From Companilactobacillus paralimentarius DSM 13238 = JCM 10415 (GTDB lineage: Bacteria > Bacillota > Bacilli > Lactobacillales > Lactobacillaceae), in the NCBI RefSeq assembly GCF_001434985.1, contig NZ_AZES01000026.1:1-64000 (forward strand): a stretch of 64,000 nt of DNA. The letters are read 5' to 3'. Position numbers and translations under genes: made by a program. A model generated the notes under the pieces. The model made no database searches and was not told where the DNA came from. It was given only the letters and a program-made list of their open reading frames with translations. Below, piece by piece: positions 37,929-48,252 of this stretch. Numbering within the stretch: position 1 is the stretch's first letter; each line of letters begins with the position of its first letter.

Positions 37929-38978
37929 TTACTCGTTTTGTTCGGGATAAGGTAATCCCATGTGTTCATAACCTTTTCTCGTGACAACACGACCTTTAGC
38001 TGTACGCTTCAAGAATCCCATTTGCATTAGATATGGTTCATAAACTTCTTCAATTGTTTCTTGTTCTTCACCAATATTAGCGGCGATAACTTTCAACCCA
38101 ACTGGACCACCACTGTATAGTTCAATTATCATCGACAAAATTCGACGGTCTAGATGATCAAGTCCGGCATCATCAACTTGTAATTGGTTCAGAGCCGACT
38201 CAGCCATATCATAGTCAATCGTATCTTTATTAGCGACTTGAGCAAAATCGCGCACTCGCTTCAACAAACGATTGGCAATTCTAGGCGTTCCTCGAGATCG
38301 ACGAGCAATTTCATGGGCTCCTTCTTCGTCAACGTTAATATTCAAAACACTGGCTGAACGAAAAACAATTTTGGATAATTCATCTATGGTATAGTACTCC
38401 ATTCTTTCGACAATTCCAAACCGATCTCGTAAAGGTGCCGAAAGTTTTCCAGCAGCAGTCGTAGCGCCAATTAATGTATAAGGAACCAACTGATGATGTA
38501 GTGATCGTGATTCACTACCTTGACCAACAATAATATCAATGTAGAAATCTTCCATAGCCGAATAGAGCACTTCTTCAATAGCTCGGGGCATACGATGAAT
38601 CTCGTCAATAAACAGGACATCGCCTGGTTCCAATTCATCCAAAACAGCTACCAAATCACCAGACTTTTCAATCGAAGGACCTGTAGTTGTATGAATATTA
38701 ACTCCCATTTCATTGGCAATGATCATTGCTAAAGTTGTTTTACCTAACCCAGGAGGACCATATAGCAAAACATGATCCAGCGTCTGTTGACGTTGTTTAG
38801 CAGCTTTGATATAAACATCTAACTCTTTCTTAGCTTTCTCTTGACCTAAATATTGGTCAAAAGTTTGTGGACGAAGTGTTTGTTCAATAACATCTTCATT
38901 GTTATCAAGTGAATCTGCGTCTGTTAAACGTTCACTCTCATCATTCTCGTTATCTGCGATTTTTAACACTCCCTTCAT
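37929..38978 (-). CDS. ruvB: Holliday junction helicase RuvB
   Basis: AAA+ motor that drives branch migration with RuvA. Walker [10 protein letters not shown], Walker [11 protein letters not shown], sensor [18 protein letters not shown] and a C-terminal winged helix. I give the longest start, ATG 38978, but it has no ribosome site. AAGGGAG (38975-38969) lies downstream of it and 8 nt before an ATC (38960) that would begin the protein as [11 protein letters not shown], which looks like a normal RuvB N-terminus. See findings. It begins 9 nt after the ruvA stop. Confidence 0.93.
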   Translation of the reverse strand: MKGVLKIADNENDESERLTDADSLDNNEDVIEQTLRPQTFDQYLGQEKAKKELDVYIKAAKQRQQTLDHVLLYGPPGLGKTTLAMIIANEMGVNIHTTTGPSIEKSGDLVAVLDELEPGDVLFIDEIHRMPRAIEEVLYSAMEDFYIDIIVGQGSESRSLHHQLVPYTLIGATTAAGKLSAPLRDRFGIVERMEYYTIDELSKIVFRSASVLNINVDEEGAHEIARRSRGTPRIANRLLKRVRDFAQVANKDTIDYDMAESALNQLQVDDAGLDHLDRRILSMIIELYSGGPVGLKVIAANIGEEQETIEEVYEPYLMQMGFLKRTAKGRVVTRKGYEHMGLPYPEQNE

Positions 38979-38987
38979 TTCAAAAAT

Positions 38988-39581
38988 TTATTTGCTTAAT
39001 AATTTAAGACCAGCGCGCAAGTATTCATCAGCACTCTTCAGGTGTTCCTTTTCAAGGGTCGACTTAACTTTACTAATTTCTTTAGATGAATAGCCTAGTG
39101 ATTCCAAGGCTGCCAAGCCATCTTCCAACTCTTGACTTAAACCACTGCTGAATTCAACTGGAGCCTCGCCAAGTGTCATCTGACCTTCAGCTGTAAATTT
39201 ACCAGATAGATCCAAAATAATTTGTTGAGCCGTTTTCTTACCAATTTTAGGAAACTTAGTTAAGAATTTTACATCATCATTTTCAATCGCATGAATCAAA
39301 CCTTGTAGATCTTGTCCAGCCAAAATAGCTAAGGCACTCTTAGGCCCAATTCCGGAAACACTAATTAGATGTAGAAAAATATTCTTCTCATTCAAATCAT
39401 AAAATCCATATAAAGACTGTTCATTATCACGAACAATTTGCTCGACATAAACTCTAGCCTCTTGATTTTCTTCATAACGATAAGGATTAGCCACTTGGAC
39501 TTTATATCCTACACCTTTAACATCCACAACAATATACGAAGGGGTAATTGCCGTAATCAAACCATTTAAATATTCAAACAT
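38988..39581 (-). CDS. ruvA: Holliday junction DNA-binding protein RuvA
   Basis: A 197-residue RuvA. OB-fold N-terminal domain (MFEYLNGLITAITPSYIVVDVKGVGYKV), tandem helix-hairpin-helix motifs (VSGIGPKSALAILAG, FPKIGKKTAQQIILDL), and the C-terminal RuvB-contact domain (AALESLGYSSKEISKVKSTL). Lies between mutL and ruvB. Confidence 0.95.
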   Translation of the reverse strand: MFEYLNGLITAITPSYIVVDVKGVGYKVQVANPYRYEENQEARVYVEQIVRDNEQSLYGFYDLNEKNIFLHLISVSGIGPKSALAILAGQDLQGLIHAIENDDVKFLTKFPKIGKKTAQQIILDLSGKFTAEGQMTLGEAPVEFSSGLSQELEDGLAALESLGYSSKEISKVKSTLEKEHLKSADEYLRAGLKLLSK

Positions 39582-39584
39582 AAT

Positions 39585-41549
39585 TTATTCACTCTCTCTA
39601 GTATCATGTGGATCTTGAATTCTTTTGAACATTTTTTCCAAATCCTTATTACTGAATTCAACCAAAACTGGACGTCCATGAGGACAGTTATAGGGATTTT
39701 CAGCCTTAGTCAAATTATGGAGCAATTGTACTGCTTCACGATCGTCAATATGATGATTGGCCTTAATAGCCCGTTTACAGCTCATCATGATGGCATTTTT
39801 TTCACGGAAACTGGCAACACTGATTTTAGAATCATTTAGCACATAGTCAACCATTTCTTTAATAGTCGATTCCTCTTGTCCCGGGACAAACCATGTAGGA
39901 TGGGTATTGACGACAAAACTATTTTGCCCGAAATCGTCCAAATAAAGACCAATACTTTCCAAAATCGGTTTCTTCTCTCTAATCAAAATACTTTCTGAAT
40001 TAGGATAATCCAAAACGATTGGAACTAATAACTTCTGTTGGTCATTGGAAACTTTTCCAATTTCTTTACGATAATATTCATAGTTAACCCGCTCCTGTGC
40101 CGCATGTTGATCAATCAGGTAAAAGCCGTCTTCACTCTCGGCAACCAAATAAGTTCCATGTATCTGACCAATATAACGTAGATCAGGGAAACCACTCTTC
40201 TCTTCTTGGTTGATAGGTTCCGGCTTTGTCGAATCATTTTTTTGAGACTGACTGTTTAAAACTTTTACTTTAGATTCAGTCTCTTTTTGTAACCGTTGAT
40301 CCCAAGATTTTAAATGATCAGGGTCTTTAAAAATTGGCATCCCCGTCATAGGCGTTTCAAACGTTTCGCTTGTTTCCATGGGTTGAGATTGTTCACTTGG
40401 CATTGAGCTTGCAGGTTCAACAGTCTTCGTAGGTGTACTTAATGGTTCACTGATCTTATCGATCGTGGCAATATCATTGAAACTAATCTGTTCCGGTTTG
40501 TAAGTATCAACTGTCTTAATAGGTTCTTTTCTGCCTAAATTCTTAACAGCATCAGGAATCAAATTTTGATCTGACAAACGTTGCTTAATTCCATCACTAA
40601 TCAAATCACCGATATGCCCTTCATTTGAAAGTCTGACCTCTTGTTTGGTTGGATGTACGTTGATATCAACTAAACTTGGATCCATTTTGATATCAATCAC
40701 CGCAACTGGGAATCTAGCTACCATCAACTTGGAACCATAGCCACGAATCACTGCATTAGTTAATTGGAAGTTGCGGATATAACGTCCATTTAAAATCAAT
40801 GAAATGTACGAACGATTAGAACGTGTCGTATCCGGCTTAGAAAAGAAACCATGTATTTCATAGTCTGGATCAGAATTTTCAAACTCTAGCATATGGCTAG
40901 CAATTGTTCGACCATAGATACCAGCTATTGTCTGTTGAAGATTATCATTGCCGGATGTCCAAACTAAATCTTTTCCTTCGTTAATTAATCTAAAGGAAAT
41001 ATCCGGATGTCCCATTGCTAAACGATCAACAATATCAACAATTTTGTTCAACTCTGTATGCAGTGACTTCACATATTTCAAACGAGCCGGTGTATTGAAA
41101 AACATATCTTCAACTGTGATAGTTGTTCCCTTAGAACGGGCAAAAGTTTCTTTTTTAACCAATTCATTACCTGAATATTTGGCACGAACAGCTGATTTGC
41201 CATCGGTACTTGTTAAAACCATTAACTTAGAAATAGAAGCAATACTAGCTAAGGCTTCACCACGAAATCCTAGTGTCCTGATATTGAATAAATCACGATC
41301 ATTAGCAATTTTACTAGTGGTATGAGGTAAAAAAGCTACTTCAACATCATCCGAAGAAATACCTTTTCCATTGTCATTAACTTCTATTAATTTCAATCCA
41401 GCTTGCTGAATCGTAATTAGCACTTGAGTTGCTTGTGCATCGATGGAATTTTCCACCAGCTCTTTCACGACTGATGCGGGGCGTTCAATAACTTCCCCAG
41501 CCGCAATCTGGTTACTCAATTCAACTGGTAGTTCATGAATTATACCCAC
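39585..41549 (-). CDS. mutL: DNA mismatch repair protein MutL
   Basis: About 654 residues. The GHKL ATPase N-terminus shows IHELPVELSNQIAAGEVIERP, DNGKGI and GFRGEALASIASI; the C-terminal dimerisation and endonuclease-type domain holds GTYLVAESEDGFYLIDQHAAQERVNYE and CPHGRPVLVEF. The linker (about 350-450) is low-complexity. I chose GTG 41549, giving (M)GIIHELP as in other MutLs, with AGGTGG 5 nt upstream; the GTG at 41558 overlaps that site. Follows mutS by 6 nt or so. Confidence 0.94.
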   Translation of the reverse strand: MGIIHELPVELSNQIAAGEVIERPASVVKELVENSIDAQATQVLITIQQAGLKLIEVNDNGKGISSDDVEVAFLPHTTSKIANDRDLFNIRTLGFRGEALASIASISKLMVLTSTDGKSAVRAKYSGNELVKKETFARSKGTTITVEDMFFNTPARLKYVKSLHTELNKIVDIVDRLAMGHPDISFRLINEGKDLVWTSGNDNLQQTIAGIYGRTIASHMLEFENSDPDYEIHGFFSKPDTTRSNRSYISLILNGRYIRNFQLTNAVIRGYGSKLMVARFPVAVIDIKMDPSLVDINVHPTKQEVRLSNEGHIGDLISDGIKQRLSDQNLIPDAVKNLGRKEPIKTVDTYKPEQISFNDIATIDKISEPLSTPTKTVEPASSMPSEQSQPMETSETFETPMTGMPIFKDPDHLKSWDQRLQKETESKVKVLNSQSQKNDSTKPEPINQEEKSGFPDLRYIGQIHGTYLVAESEDGFYLIDQHAAQERVNYEYYRKEIGKVSNDQQKLLVPIVLDYPNSESILIREKKPILESIGLYLDDFGQNSFVVNTHPTWFVPGQEESTIKEMVDYVLNDSKISVASFREKNAIMMSCKRAIKANHHIDDREAVQLLHNLTKAENPYNCPHGRPVLVEFSNKDLEKMFKRIQDPHDTRESE

Positions 41550-41564
41550 GTTTTCCACCTTCTT

Positions 41565-44222
41565 TTATTTAAGTTTCTTCTGCCATTTGTAGAGTAAATT
41601 GATGGCATCGATTGGTGTGACACTCATTAAATCTTGATTGTTTAGTTCCTTAAGAACTTGATTCTCTTTAGATGATAACTTCTTAGTTGGTTTAGAAACT
41701 TCTGGGAATAGTGACATTTGTGTGTCCTCTTCCACTTCTGGTTCAGATTTTGGCTCTGATTTTGTTTCAGGAACAACTTCTGGTTCTGGCTGAGCCTTTA
41801 CGACTGGTTGAACATCTTCATGAATACTGTCAGATGTCGTCGTATGAACCGAAGTTTCTTCCAAACTACTCAATATTTTACCAGCTCGAACTAAAACATC
41901 ATCTGGTAATCCGGCCAATTTAGCAACGTGGATACCATATGACTTGTCAGCTGGGCCAGGTAATACTTTGTGGAGAAAGACTAAGTCGCCATTTTCTTCT
42001 GAAGCATCAACGTGCACATTCTTCAAACCAGGCAACTGACTTTCTAGTTCAGTCAATTCATGATAGTGAGTTGAGAATAAAGTCATCGCCTTAACATGCT
42101 TATCGATATATTCAATAATTGCTTGAGCCAAAGCCATCCCATCATAAGTAGCCGTTCCACGACCGATTTCATCAAAAATGATCAAACTATTTGGAGTAGC
42201 GTTCTTCAAAGCATCATTAGCCTCACGCATCTCAACCATGAAAGTTGAATCACCAGAAATAAGGTCATCAGCAGCACCAATTCTAGTAAAAATATGATCA
42301 AAAATTGGCATCTGTGCAGAATCAGCGGGTACAAAACATCCAATTTGAGCCATGATAACTGTTAAAGCCATCTGACGCATATAGGTACTTTTACCTGACA
42401 TGTTAGGACCAGTGATCAAAAGAATATCTGTCTGATCATCAAAATCAACATTATTAGGAATATAACTATTATTACTTAAAACTTTTTCCACAACCGGATG
42501 ACGACCATTAGTGATGTTTAACTCATGTTTTTCAATAAACTCTGGTGCAACATAATGATACTCTTCACTGACAACCGCAAAACTCTGCAAAACATCTAAA
42601 CGCGACAAGATGTTAGCTAGTGATTGGATTCGTCTAATCTGATCTTTAATCTTCTTTCTGATTTGATCAAATAAGTGATATTCCAAACTCTTAGATTTCT
42701 CTTCGGCTTCAAGAATTAAATTTTCTTTGTCCTTTAGTTCAGGCGTAATGTATCTTTCAGCGTTAACTAGAGTCTGTTTTCTTTGATAGCGGTCTTCAGG
42801 AATTTTATCGATATTAGCACGACTGACTTCAATGTAATAACCGAAAACTTTGTTATAGCCAATTTTCAGATTATTGATGCCAGTCAATTCTTGTTCCTTA
42901 GCCTTCAAAGTAGCTAACCACTGCTTACCATTCTTCGAGGCGTCTAGATACTTATCAAGTTGATCATTGTAACCTTCTTTAATCAGACCACCGCCAGTAA
43001 TGGATATTGGAGCTTCCTCCACAATAGCCTTGTCGATCAGTTCACGAATATCAGCCACTTCATCAATTTTTTCCACATAGGCTGTCAATTCATCATCGCC
43101 AATGTCCAAAAGAATCGATTTTATCTCAGGTACTTGTTCGAGCGAGGTCTTCAATTGAATCAAATCACGTCCATTAACGGTTCCGTAAGCTACTCGACCG
43201 GCTAGTCGTTCCAAATCGTAAACTTTTGTCAAATAGTCTTGGAAGGATGATCTTTGAAAATAGTTATCCATGAAGACTTGAACGAAGTGCTGACGTTCTT
43301 TCAATTTCTCAACACTGATCAAAGGACGAGCTAACCATTGTTTTAACAGACGGCTACCCATAGCGGTTTTGGTTTCATCCAATAGCCACAAAAGCGTTCC
43401 GGATTTCTTATTAGTCCGAATATTTTTAAACAATTCTAGATTACTTTGAGCTGAATGATCCATCAATAAGTATGAAGAGGTTTCATACGATTGAGCAGCT
43501 TTTAAATGATCCAATGAACGCATCTGTGTCTTGATCAAATAACTTATCAACAGCTTAACGGTGGATACTTCTAGATTTGAACTAATTTGTGAAAAATCGA
43601 AACTGTAATTATCATCCAGTTCATCCAATTTAGAAATCAGGATACCGTATTTACGTAATTGATCGAGATATTTTTGTGGGAAACTGCCAGAAACGACAGT
43701 CTCTTTAGTGTCCAAATTTTGTAATTCATTTGTTAAGTCTAATTGACTAGTAACCGATGTAACTTTTACTTCACCGGTGGATAAATCTGCATAAGCTAAA
43801 CCAAAAACATCTTTATTAGCTGTGATTGCTGTGATGTAATTGTTCTCTTTGGCTTGATCTGATTTATCCATGATAGTACCGGGTGTAACTACTCGTGTAA
43901 CACCACGTTTAACCATCTTACCTTCTGCGTCAGCGGGATTCTCCAATTGATCACAGACAGCAACTTTGTAGCCTTTATCCACAAGTGTATCGATGTAACC
44001 TTCGATTGCATGATGAGGAACTCCACACATTGGGATGCCTTCATCGGCTTTTTTATTACGGGATGTCAGAGTTAGTTCCAAGATCTGTGAACCTTTAACG
44101 GCATCGTCGTAGAACATTTCATAAAAATCACCAACACGATATAACAAAAAAGCATCTGGATATTGTTTCTTATACTCCAGATATTGCTCCATCATTGGTG
44201 TTTCTTTAGTTTTTTGAGGCAT
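41565..44222 (-). CDS. mutS: DNA mismatch repair protein MutS
   Basis: An 885-residue MutS. The mismatch-reading motif [11 protein letters not shown] is near residue 26, Walker [10 protein letters not shown] near 615, and Walker [15 protein letters not shown] follows. Near the C-terminus a Pro/Glu-rich linker leads to QMSLFPE, a beta-clamp-binding QxxLF motif, then a final helical domain. ATG with GGAGGGG upstream. With mutL it starts the repair operon. Confidence 0.95.
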   Translation of the reverse strand: MPQKTKETPMMEQYLEYKKQYPDAFLLYRVGDFYEMFYDDAVKGSQILELTLTSRNKKADEGIPMCGVPHHAIEGYIDTLVDKGYKVAVCDQLENPADAEGKMVKRGVTRVVTPGTIMDKSDQAKENNYITAITANKDVFGLAYADLSTGEVKVTSVTSQLDLTNELQNLDTKETVVSGSFPQKYLDQLRKYGILISKLDELDDNYSFDFSQISSNLEVSTVKLLISYLIKTQMRSLDHLKAAQSYETSSYLLMDHSAQSNLELFKNIRTNKKSGTLLWLLDETKTAMGSRLLKQWLARPLISVEKLKERQHFVQVFMDNYFQRSSFQDYLTKVYDLERLAGRVAYGTVNGRDLIQLKTSLEQVPEIKSILLDIGDDELTAYVEKIDEVADIRELIDKAIVEEAPISITGGGLIKEGYNDQLDKYLDASKNGKQWLATLKAKEQELTGINNLKIGYNKVFGYYIEVSRANIDKIPEDRYQRKQTLVNAERYITPELKDKENLILEAEEKSKSLEYHLFDQIRKKIKDQIRRIQSLANILSRLDVLQSFAVVSEEYHYVAPEFIEKHELNITNGRHPVVEKVLSNNSYIPNNVDFDDQTDILLITGPNMSGKSTYMRQMALTVIMAQIGCFVPADSAQMPIFDHIFTRIGAADDLISGDSTFMVEMREANDALKNATPNSLIIFDEIGRGTATYDGMALAQAIIEYIDKHVKAMTLFSTHYHELTELESQLPGLKNVHVDASEENGDLVFLHKVLPGPADKSYGIHVAKLAGLPDDVLVRAGKILSSLEETSVHTTTSDSIHEDVQPVVKAQPEPEVVPETKSEPKSEPEVEEDTQMSLFPEVSKPTKKLSSKENQVLKELNNQDLMSVTPIDAINLLYKWQKKLK

Positions 44223-44235
44223 GAATTCCCCTCCA

Positions 44236-45039
44236 TTAATTCAAGAAAGATTGATTGTTTGGTGTAATGACATAGTTCTTGATACTACGTGCATTGTTTG
44301 TTTGATCATTAATTTCAATAACTGCAAAGCCAATTTGCATGCGACCATCTTCATCAACATCGAATTTATTAGGTCTTTGTGTTAGAAAACGATTGATGAT
44401 TGGTTCCTTTTTATCGCCAAGAATACCGTCATACGAACCGGTCATTCCAACATCAGTTAAGTAAGCTGTTTGCTTGTTGATAACCCGTGCATCATTTGTT
44501 TGAACGTGAGTGTGCGTACCACAGACAGCTGAGACACGACCAGTTACATAATTACCGAAAGCAATTTTTTCACTAGTTGTTTCAGCATGGAAGTCGACAA
44601 ACTTGATAGCATCTTTATCTAAAGTTTTGAGCAACTTATCAGCTTCAAGGAATGGATTATCGATTGGTTGCATCAAAGCAGTTCCCATCATATTGATAAC
44701 ATAGACTTTTTTAGTATTTACATTAATTTCTAGATAACCACGTCCAGGAACATGATTGCCGGGAAAATTATATGGACGGAGAATATTTTTCTTCGGATCA
44801 TCGATGAAGTCAAGGATTTCACGCTTATCCCAAGTATGATTTCCTCCCGTTACGACATCAGCACCGGCACGAGTGATTTTTTGATAATCAGGCTCTTTAG
44901 TACCCTTGCCACCAGCAGCATTCTCACCATTAACGATTGTTAATTGTGGTTTAACCTTCTTCTTGATCTCAGGTAGATATGTTTCTATAGCTTTAATGCC
45001 GACAGAACCTACGACATCGCCAACGAAAAGTATTTTCAT
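44236..45039 (-). CDS. ymdB: YmdB family metallophosphoesterase (TIGR00282)
   Basis: A 267-residue phosphodiesterase: [36 protein letters not shown] and [10 protein letters not shown] are the metal-site blocks. YmdB hydrolyses 2',3'- and 3',5'-cyclic nucleotides and affects biofilm and motility genes in Bacillus. It is usually behind rny; here rny is not next to it, and a terminator plus an accessory module lies upstream. An extended -10 (TGATACAAT) just upstream suggests its own promoter. Confidence 0.9.
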   Translation of the reverse strand: MKILFVGDVVGSVGIKAIETYLPEIKKKVKPQLTIVNGENAAGGKGTKEPDYQKITRAGADVVTGGNHTWDKREILDFIDDPKKNILRPYNFPGNHVPGRGYLEINVNTKKVYVINMMGTALMQPIDNPFLEADKLLKTLDKDAIKFVDFHAETTSEKIAFGNYVTGRVSAVCGTHTHVQTNDARVINKQTAYLTDVGMTGSYDGILGDKKEPIINRFLTQRPNKFDVDEDGRMQIGFAVIEINDQTNNARSIKNYVITPNNQSFLN

Positions 45040-45094
45040 TATATTTTTATCCCCAATCTTTACCTATGATATTGTATCAATTTTAGAGGAAATT

Positions 45095-45119
45095 AAAAAG
45101 ACCAGACGAACGTCTGGTC
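45095..45119 (-). terminator. Orphan intrinsic terminator upstream of ymdB
   Basis: GACCAGACG and CGTCTGGTC form a 9-bp perfect stem, followed on the minus strand by TTTTT. No complete minus-strand gene lies upstream, so it appears to belong to a gene that has been lost. Confidence 0.75.
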
Positions 45120-45126
45120 GTATATT

Positions 45127-45174
45127 TTAATCCTCAAAAAAGTCTTCGTCAATTTCAAAGTAAGTAATAACATC
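45127..45174 (-). pseudogene. Possible 3' remnant of a lost minus-strand gene
   Basis: Fifteen minus-strand codons read DVITYFEIDEDFFED and end in TAA at 45127, 8 nt before the orphan terminator. The acidic ending and its position look like the C-terminus of a real gene whose body is gone; the frame is closed by TAG directly upstream. I cannot identify the parent gene, and 15 codons can occur by chance. Confidence 0.3.
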
Positions 45175-45300
45175 CTATTTAACAAATATCCACTTTTTCT
45201 TTTAGATTATAAGTCTTCAAAACATAAAATTCATTTTTACCCAATTCCTTAAAACAGGTATTATTAAACTAAGAAATCAAATAAGGGATTAAATAATATT

Positions 45301-47082
45301 ATGGAAAAGAATATTTCTAAACCGATTGTTGAAAAAATAGATTACAACAGTAACTCATTATTAGACTTTGAAAATGAATTAAATTCATCTAAAAAATCAG
45401 AGGAAGAATCAGAGATTCTTTTCAGATATCCCACTATTTACATAGTAAACAATCAAATCAAAAAGAAACCTAGTCAATTTTCTGTCTACGTTGGAGAAAC
45501 CAATGACATCAAGCGTAGAACTAATGAACACTTGCAAATTGATTCCAGAGATAGTGATTTTTGGAAAAAGATAAAAAATTCTACAAATTCTGAAATGTTT
45601 CTTATAGGACATGAGCATTTCAATAAATCTCTAACATTAGACATCGAAAATAGATTGATGCACTATATGTCCGGTATTGAAGCCGTGACAGATATTTCTA
45701 ACAAACGTGCCAATCAACAAGGCGACTATTATACGTCGGATGAATTGAATCCAATATTCGAACTACTTTGGGATGAACTGCGTAATAAGGGGAAAAATAG
45801 TAAAGGGGAAAATCTATTTCCACCTATTAACGTTATTAAAGATTCCGCCATTTTCAAGTCGTCTCCTTTTCAAAAATTAACTTTTGAACAATTCAAAGCC
45901 AAAGATCAGGTTATGGCTAAAATTGAAGAAGCACTAAATCGTAATAAAAATGGTCAGCTGATTTTAGTAACTGGTGAGGCCGGTACTGGAAAGACTGTCC
46001 TTCTCAGCAACCTCTTTTATGAACTATTTAAATCATCTGCTGCCGATAGTGAGAATGTTATTCTACGTGGTAAAACAGAATCACTACTGGTAAACCATGA
46101 TGAACAATTAAAGGTATACAAACAAATAGCAAAAAAATTAGGTATGACTGATAAAAAGAACCCTTACATGGTCGAAAAGCCAACTACCTTCATTAAAAAT
46201 CATTCTTCTAAAAATAAAATTGACGTAATCTTAGTAGATGAAGCTCACCTTCTCTGGACACAAGGTAAACAATCTTATCAAGGTAAGAATCAGCTAAACG
46301 ATTTATTGAAACAAGCTAAAGTTGTCGTTGCCGTATTCGACCCGCATCAAATTCTCAGAACTGCTGAATACCGTAGTGCGGAGAATATTCAAAAAATGCA
46401 ATTAGACGCGGCTAAAAATAATAATCTCGTCACACTTGTAAATCAAATGCGTATCCATAGCAATGAGAATACTGTCAAATGGATAAGAAATTTAATTGAT
46501 AATTCAAGAATTAGTCCTATCCCTAATGACGATTCCTTCGATTTAAGAATTTTCGATAGTCCTCAAAGAATGTACGATTCTATTAAAGCAAAATCTCAAA
46601 ATAAGCAGAATGGTATTTCCAGATTATTGGCAACTTTCGATTGGCCATATAATCAAAAGAAGAAAAATAAGCTTGATTCAAAAGGATATTGGAATGTAAA
46701 AGTTGAAGATTTTTCTTTACCTTGGAATTTACAACTTCCTGTACACAAGGGTATAAAAGATTTACCTTGGGCTGAACAAGACCAAACAATAGATGAAGTC
46801 GGTTCTACCTTCACTATTCAAGGTTTTGATTTAAATTATGCTGGTGTCATTATCGGTCCTTCTGTTAAATATAGAAATGGACATTTAATTTTTGATAAAA
46901 CCGCCAGTATGAATAAAAATGCTACTCAAAAACGTGACGGAAAGATTGATAATTCAAAAGAATTCTTAAAAAATGAACTAAATGTCTTATTGACTCGTGG
47001 AGTTAATGGTTTGTACATTTATGCCGTTGACGATGAACTAAGAAAGAAACTATTAAAAGTCCAAGGAGATAAAATAAAATGA
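45301..47082 (+). CDS. GIY-YIG nuclease-DUF2075 NTPase/helicase-like fusion
   Basis: A 593-residue protein. The N-terminal GIY-YIG-like nuclease domain (about 42-145) has IYIV at 46-49, VYVGET at 62-67, Arg72 and Glu116 (DIEN) in the expected order. The DUF2075 P-loop domain has Walker A GEAGTGKT (225-232), Walker B ILVDEAH (310-316), FDPHQ (346-350), QMR (382-384), and a helicase motif VI-like LTRGVNGLYIY (564-574). No signal peptide or membrane segment. It overlaps the MazG gene by 4 nt. Context and domain mix suggest a defence or mobile-element-control role; this is inference. Confidence 0.8.
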   Translation: MEKNISKPIVEKIDYNSNSLLDFENELNSSKKSEEESEILFRYPTIYIVNNQIKKKPSQFSVYVGETNDIKRRTNEHLQIDSRDSDFWKKIKNSTNSEMFLIGHEHFNKSLTLDIENRLMHYMSGIEAVTDISNKRANQQGDYYTSDELNPIFELLWDELRNKGKNSKGENLFPPINVIKDSAIFKSSPFQKLTFEQFKAKDQVMAKIEEALNRNKNGQLILVTGEAGTGKTVLLSNLFYELFKSSAADSENVILRGKTESLLVNHDEQLKVYKQIAKKLGMTDKKNPYMVEKPTTFIKNHSSKNKIDVILVDEAHLLWTQGKQSYQGKNQLNDLLKQAKVVVAVFDPHQILRTAEYRSAENIQKMQLDAAKNNNLVTLVNQMRIHSNENTVKWIRNLIDNSRISPIPNDDSFDLRIFDSPQRMYDSIKAKSQNKQNGISRLLATFDWPYNQKKKNKLDSKGYWNVKVEDFSLPWNLQLPVHKGIKDLPWAEQDQTIDEVGSTFTIQGFDLNYAGVIIGPSVKYRNGHLIFDKTASMNKNATQKRDGKIDNSKEFLKNELNVLLTRGVNGLYIYAVDDELRKKLLKVQGDKIK

Positions 47083-47411
47083 CACTGAATTCAATGGATA
47101 AAATAAATAAATTTAGAGACGATCGTAATTGGCGTCAATTCCACAATGAAAAAGATTTGGCTATTTCAATTTCACTAGAGGCTTCTGAATTACTAGAATT
47201 ATTTCAATGGAAAAAATCTGAAGAAACTGTTTCAACTAAGAAAACTGAATTAAAAGAGGAATTAGCCGATGTTTTAATTTATTCATATATGATGGCCGAT
47301 AACCTTAATTTAGATGTTGATGAAATTATTGACGAAAAAATCAAAAAAGATAGTGCTAAATATCCTGTTAAAAAAAGTTATGGTAAGAATACTAAATATA
47401 CTGATTTATAA
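47079..47411 (+). CDS. MazG-like nucleotide pyrophosphohydrolase
   Basis: A 110-residue all-alpha NTP pyrophosphatase. SLEASELLELFQW (Glu34, Glu37 and Glu40) and EELADVLIYSYMMAD (Glu61, Asp64) give the ExxE...ExxD metal site. Family members hydrolyse (d)NTPs to monophosphates. Start ATG overlaps the stop of the upstream gene (ATGA) and has AAGGAG 10 nt upstream, so the pair is co-translated. Nucleotide depletion or clean-up coupled to the nuclease/NTPase partner is my inference. Confidence 0.85.
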   Translation: MTLNSMDKINKFRDDRNWRQFHNEKDLAISISLEASELLELFQWKKSEETVSTKKTELKEELADVLIYSYMMADNLNLDVDEIIDEKIKKDSAKYPVKKSYGKNTKYTDL

Positions 47412-47424
47412 TTTTGAATAAACT

Positions 47425-47480
47425 AAAGATGCTCATGATAAAAGTCTTTCGAAAAGAAAGGTTTATCATGAGCATTTTTT
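47425..47480. terminator. Bidirectional terminator (MazG gene / DUF554 gene)
   Basis: ATGCTCATGATAAA pairs with TTTATCATGAGCAT, closing an inner CTTTC/GAAAG stem, with A- and T-runs on the two sides. Confidence 0.85.
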
Positions 47481-47483
47481 ATT

Positions 47484-48179
47484 TTAAAACAATTGCATAA
47501 CAGCAATCACAACAATAGGAACCAACAAAGAAGGCAAGAGATTCAAAACTTTAATCTTCCGAATATTCAACAATCCCAATCCAGAAGCAAAAATCAGCAC
47601 TCCTCCGACAATAGTTAATTCAGTAATCATATTAGTATTAATCGAATTCTGTAAAAGTAGTGCAATTACATAAATACTACCCTGCCAAGCAAATACAGCA
47701 ATGGCAGCTAAGGCCATTCCGATACCAAATGTTGATGCTAAAACAATTGAAGTAATACCATCCAACATTCCATTAGTAAATAGGAAAGTGGAATCGTGAT
47801 TTAAGGCTTCCTGTATTGGTCCTAAAATTGACAATGAACCGATGCAATACAACAAAACAGCAGTTGCTAAACCTTCAGATAAATTTTTGCCACCATCGAT
47901 ACTCTTCTTGGAAAACTTTCCAACTAAATTATCAAAATGTTTTTCTAAGTCGATCCATTGTCCAATCAATCCACCAATTGCTAAACTGACAATAAACAAA
48001 ACAGGATAGTGACTTTTTGACATATTTCCCACAACTGCATTGATTCCAATCATCATTGCGGCTAATCCTAAAGCTTGTGTCAAAATCTCATTATATTCGG
48101 CTTTAATTCCTTTTTTAAAATAACTACCAGCAAAACTTCCACCAATAATCATTACTACATTAAAGGTCGTTCCTATCAT
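47484..48179 (-). CDS. DUF554 family membrane protein (YqgA/YdfK-like)
   Basis: A 231-residue protein with about seven membrane spans. Family blocks are MIGTTFNVVMIIGGSFAGSYFKKG, LTQALGLAAMMIGINAVVG, and IGGLIGQWIDLE. Transport function is suspected for the family but not established. ATG with GGGGGA upstream. Its promoter has the 19-bp spacer and dyad typical of MerR control, and the MerR gene is directly upstream. Confidence 0.85.
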   Translation of the reverse strand: MIGTTFNVVMIIGGSFAGSYFKKGIKAEYNEILTQALGLAAMMIGINAVVGNMSKSHYPVLFIVSLAIGGLIGQWIDLEKHFDNLVGKFSKKSIDGGKNLSEGLATAVLLYCIGSLSILGPIQEALNHDSTFLFTNGMLDGITSIVLASTFGIGMALAAIAVFAWQGSIYVIALLLQNSINTNMITELTIVGGVLIFASGLGLLNIRKIKVLNLLPSLLVPIVVIAVMQLF

Positions 48180-48215
48180 GTTTATCCCCCAATAATATCA
48201 TTTCGTTAATTTTAA

Positions 48216-48246
48216 ATTATAAACTCTCTAGTCGCTGGAGGGTCAA
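48216..48246 (-). promoter_or_regulatory. MerR-type promoter and operator of the DUF554 gene
   Basis: On the minus strand TTGACC (48246-48241) and TATAAT (48221-48216) are separated by 19 bp, the stretched spacer of MerR-activated promoters. A dyad at 48243-48223 has arms ACCCTCCAG and CTAGAGAGT, 7 of 9 positions symmetrical, 3 bp apart, filling the spacer. The DUF554 ATG follows 36 nt after the -10. Confidence 0.75.
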
Positions 48247-48252
48247 CTTATT

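Noticed and set aside
45301-47082. GIY-YIG/DUF2075 protein considered as a group I intron homing endonuclease
   Set aside because: There is no intron or interrupted gene around it, and the large P-loop domain and MazG partner do not fit a homing endonuclease.
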